A stretch of 64,000 bases of DNA from Fragum whitleyi (taxonomy: Eukaryota > Mollusca > Bivalvia > Cardiida > Cardiidae). The notes under the pieces are model-generated. The model saw only the letters and a program-made list of their open reading frames with translations, ran no database searches and was not told where the DNA came from. The position numbers and the translations under genes are program-made. Within the stretch, counting starts at the first letter, position 1. Every line of letters starts with the position of its first letter. The stretch lies in assembly GCA_948146395.1 (NCBI GenBank), contig OX411545.1, forward strand, positions 23,081,526 to 23,145,525, written 5' to 3'. This document shows positions 61,540 through 64,000 of this stretch, piece by piece.

Positions 61540-62010
61540 GGAGGCGGTCGTATATTGGCGTCATCTTCTCCGTCTCTCTGTCCGTCGGTCCGTACGTACG
61601 TCGACTTTTCTTGTGAGCACAACTCCTCCAAAAATTTCTTGTTGGATTTGGATGAAACTATCACACAATGTTCCTAATCACCTGACCTTGCGCATAAAGT
61701 CACGGTTTGGTGAATTTCAGCCGCGTCATGGAAAAAGAGGCCTTCGTGTAAAAAAATGTTAACACAACTTCTCCCTCATTTATGGACCGATTTGGATGAA
61801 ACTTTTACAGACAGTTCCTAGTCACCTGACCTAGTGCCTATTGTCACAGTTTGGTGAATATAAGCCGTGTCATGGAAAAAGAGGCCTTCATTTGAAAATC
61901 TTGTGAACGCAACTTCTCCTCCATTTATGGACTGATTTGGATGAAACTTTTACAAAATGTTCCTAGTCATCTGACCTTGCGCATATTTTAACGCGGTTTG
62001 GTGAATCTTT
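61540..62010. repeat. Degenerate tandem repeat, about 165 bp x 3
   Basis: Units share 'tttggatgaaac', 'ttcctagtcacctgacct', 'cggtttggtgaat', and 'gtcatggaaaaagaggcctt'. The first is preceded by a CGT-rich stretch ('tctgtccgtcggtccgtacg'). A 150-codon ORF from 61225 that runs into this repeat has no recognised domain and is not called. Confidence 0.7.
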
Positions 62011-63751
62011 TAGTCAAAAGTCGAGACGTATTATGTGGTCACCTGGGCGGGAGGCGTCAGCTTCGTTAGTGGCTTGATGTCATAGTCTCCTGAACGCATT
62101 CCAACTTATCAGTACTTTCAGTACTTTGATTATACATAGCATTGGCAAGCTATTTTCAGTTCCCCATTTTAGACTCCCTATTTCTCGTAAAATTATATGT
62201 TTGTGTGTCCTTAAGGTTGCTTTATTTATCCGTCTCCCGGGCCTGTCGTAGTGTAAATGGATAAAAACTAAAATAGCACAAGGCTATTTGAATAAACTCG
62301 TAAACCCTTGGAATTTCCAAGGTTTGAATTTTTACTTGGATTTACGGAGAAATTTCGATGGCTTATCAAATTACTTTATTATTAGGCTTGTTTTGTCTAT
62401 CCATATTGTACAGCATTTGGAACATCACTCGGTCATATCCGTAAACGGCAACAGATCGTGATCGTGATATTCACTCGGCAATCATCGGGCGATCTCCGAA
62501 GTCTCAGATAAATGTAGGTTACGGAATCGGCCGAGTTGTGACGAATGCGTTAGATTTGCCGAGTGGTGTTCCGAATGGCCTTTACAGTAGTACCACGCAT
62601 GCGCGATCCCGGTTTTGAGTTTCCGCTTTTGTTTTCGACAATTTTCTGACAATAACAGAAACTGTTTTGGAAACTGGAATGGATGTTTTGTAACATTCTG
62701 GAGTGGACTTTGAAAGAATTCTACTCAAGGTGAAAAATGCTGTAGCTCGGGATTTCATTTAACTATCTGTCATTTTGGCAGTTTGTCAAAATTGAAAGTT
62801 CACCGGATAGTTCAATCCGAATCTTGATCTAGAAAAGCAGTCCCGTGGAAAAGGCCTGAAAGGTTGGTTGTCTTAACAGGTTTATATATTATTTTGTAGT
62901 AAAAATAATTTTCTACTAAGTAAGACCATATGCAAGGAGAATAACCTGAAATGGAGATCGAAATATCACAATGGAAAAATAAATATAGAATGTTTCACTC
63001 CTGGAAGAAACTTAAACGGTATTCATAAAAAAAGCTGCAGCTATTGTACGGGAAAATACTTCTTCTTAGTATTGACTTTGACTAGTAAAAGTATAAGAAT
63101 ATTGGTATTACTTTCATTGCTTCTTCTATGTGAAGATAATTAGTCAAATCCTGGATCAGATAATAAATGTAAAAGAAATTTGAACAAATTTCCAATTCAG
63201 GGCAATATTCACCATGGCAATGAAATGTACAGCTCTTCATCAAGGGGTAAGCAATGTGTGTCATTTGAATTAACATTTTATTTAAGATTTTTACACATCC
63301 ACTTAATAAGTTTGACTGGAAAAAAATCGGATTTGGATCATATTGGATTATTGGGGATAATCTATACAATTTTATAAAACAGGGTTGCAATAATTCATAT
63401 GAGTTTTTAGAATACAGGAATTGCCACCATATTTCTGTTGGTTAAATGAATATTTTTCATTTGGGATATTGAAAACTTACACTTGGGGATGAATAGCGAT
63501 TATGAAGGCAGTTACCCTCTTGTTAAGCTTGAATTGGCTAGAGGGATAGGTTTATCTGGAAGTGATGAGTCTTCAAAGTAAAGCATATTCATTTGTTAGG
63601 AAGGTGCAGTTTCCATATGTAACCATCAATGATTGTTTTAAATTTTTGATTCCCACCCAAGAGATCTTCTCAAAACGCCACAATTTTCATTCCAATTGTT
63701 AATATTCAGTCCTGTCTTCAATTCAGGCCTTTCAGGCCTTTGATTTTCATA
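62011..63751. other. Non-coding interval
   Basis: No gene supported. Around 62420-62585 are phrases shared with 51181-51214 and with the minisatellite at 51590-51770, so a common repeat was once present at both places. The rest, including two overlapping antiparallel ORFs near 63082-63390, shows nothing recognisable. Confidence 0.35.
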
Positions 63752-63997
63752 TATGTGACCCATCGCACAAAAAGGGACCATCTGGATACAGCGTAAAGTG
63801 TCAACCCTAGTCAGATTGTGCAGACTGACTTGGTTTGAAACTTTATGCTTTTAGCTTACTTTCTGAATTTAGAAAGATCATTCCACCATTCTCTGAAAGA
63901 ATTTTTGAAATTCTTGTTGGCCTATACTAGAACCAATCTCTTTTTCATTTTACAGAATTCCAAGATGATCCTTTTTTCTGTGATGGGTCACAAATAT
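63752..63997. mobile_element. MITE-like element, family 2, copy 3
   Basis: TIRs 'atatgtgacccatcgcacaa' and the partner 'tgatgggtcacaaatat' at the window's end, with inner 'aaaagggaccatc' facing 'gatgatcctttttt'. About 245 bp, close to the length of the copy at 51893. Confidence 0.7.
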
Positions 63998-64000
63998 GTC

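Noticed and set aside
61225..61677. 150-codon ORF as a gene
   Set aside because: No recognised domain, and its C-terminal third lies in a dispersed tandem repeat.

Overview
This is a eukaryotic, AT-rich, repeat-dominated window, most likely from a marine invertebrate and probably a bivalve mollusc. The evidence is an intronless NRF-6-type acyltransferase gene, an L1/Tx1-like LINE, a Ty3/gypsy element with a tRNA-Leu primer site, a tRNA-derived SINE, many short hairpin elements, and dispersed repeats of a type I associate with bivalve genomes. The organism call is inference. No operons, CRISPR arrays or prokaryotic signals are present.

Layout. 1-4061: unique or degenerate DNA with two families of short inverted-repeat elements. 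4062-9609: a LINE with a 15-bp target duplication and an ORF2 (endonuclease, reverse transcriptase, zinc knuckle) broken by one homopolymer frameshift. 11188-13405: the one intact host-type gene, a 722-residue nose-resistant-to-fluoxetine-like membrane acyltransferase with a TATA box. 14199-14455: an ATT-type microsatellite. 15467-44710: a nested locus. A Ty3/gypsy element sits near the centre of a short palindrome in the arrangement LTR-internal-LTR-internal-LTR, with one flanking 4-bp duplication. Its first LTR is split by a 10.4-kb array of 2.49-kb units, arranged (A-B)x4-A, which has its own 5-bp target duplication. 44711-52206: hairpin elements and a 2.9-kb inverted-repeat element carrying a recurring 14-bp dyad. 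52755-57879: a minus-strand coding stretch split by a 4.63-kb foldback element with a 9-bp target duplication; its long terminal repeats are built of 48-bp hairpin satellite units, and it also holds a LINE fragment. 57880-64000: dispersed repeats, a SINE, a CACGTG cluster and another hairpin element.

The gypsy copies encode Gag, a CCHC nucleocapsid, protease-RT-RNase H, a DD35E integrase, and an extra 472-residue zinc-finger protein in the position where env lies in retroviruses. A splice acceptor lies just before that extra ORF. Gag-to-Pol expression appears to use a canonical -1 slippery heptamer (TTTAAAC) with a candidate pseudoknot. Both copies share two other single-base frame disruptions. 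The middle LTR matches the right LTR in its 5' part and the left LTR in its 3' part, so the tandem most likely arose by unequal crossing-over between LTRs.

The best candidates for undescribed biology are the (A-B)x4-A array inside the LTR, the third ORF of the gypsy element, the foldback element that cut a gene in frame, and the dyad-bearing 2.9-kb element. All assignments were made by eye from the sequence; no database search was possible.
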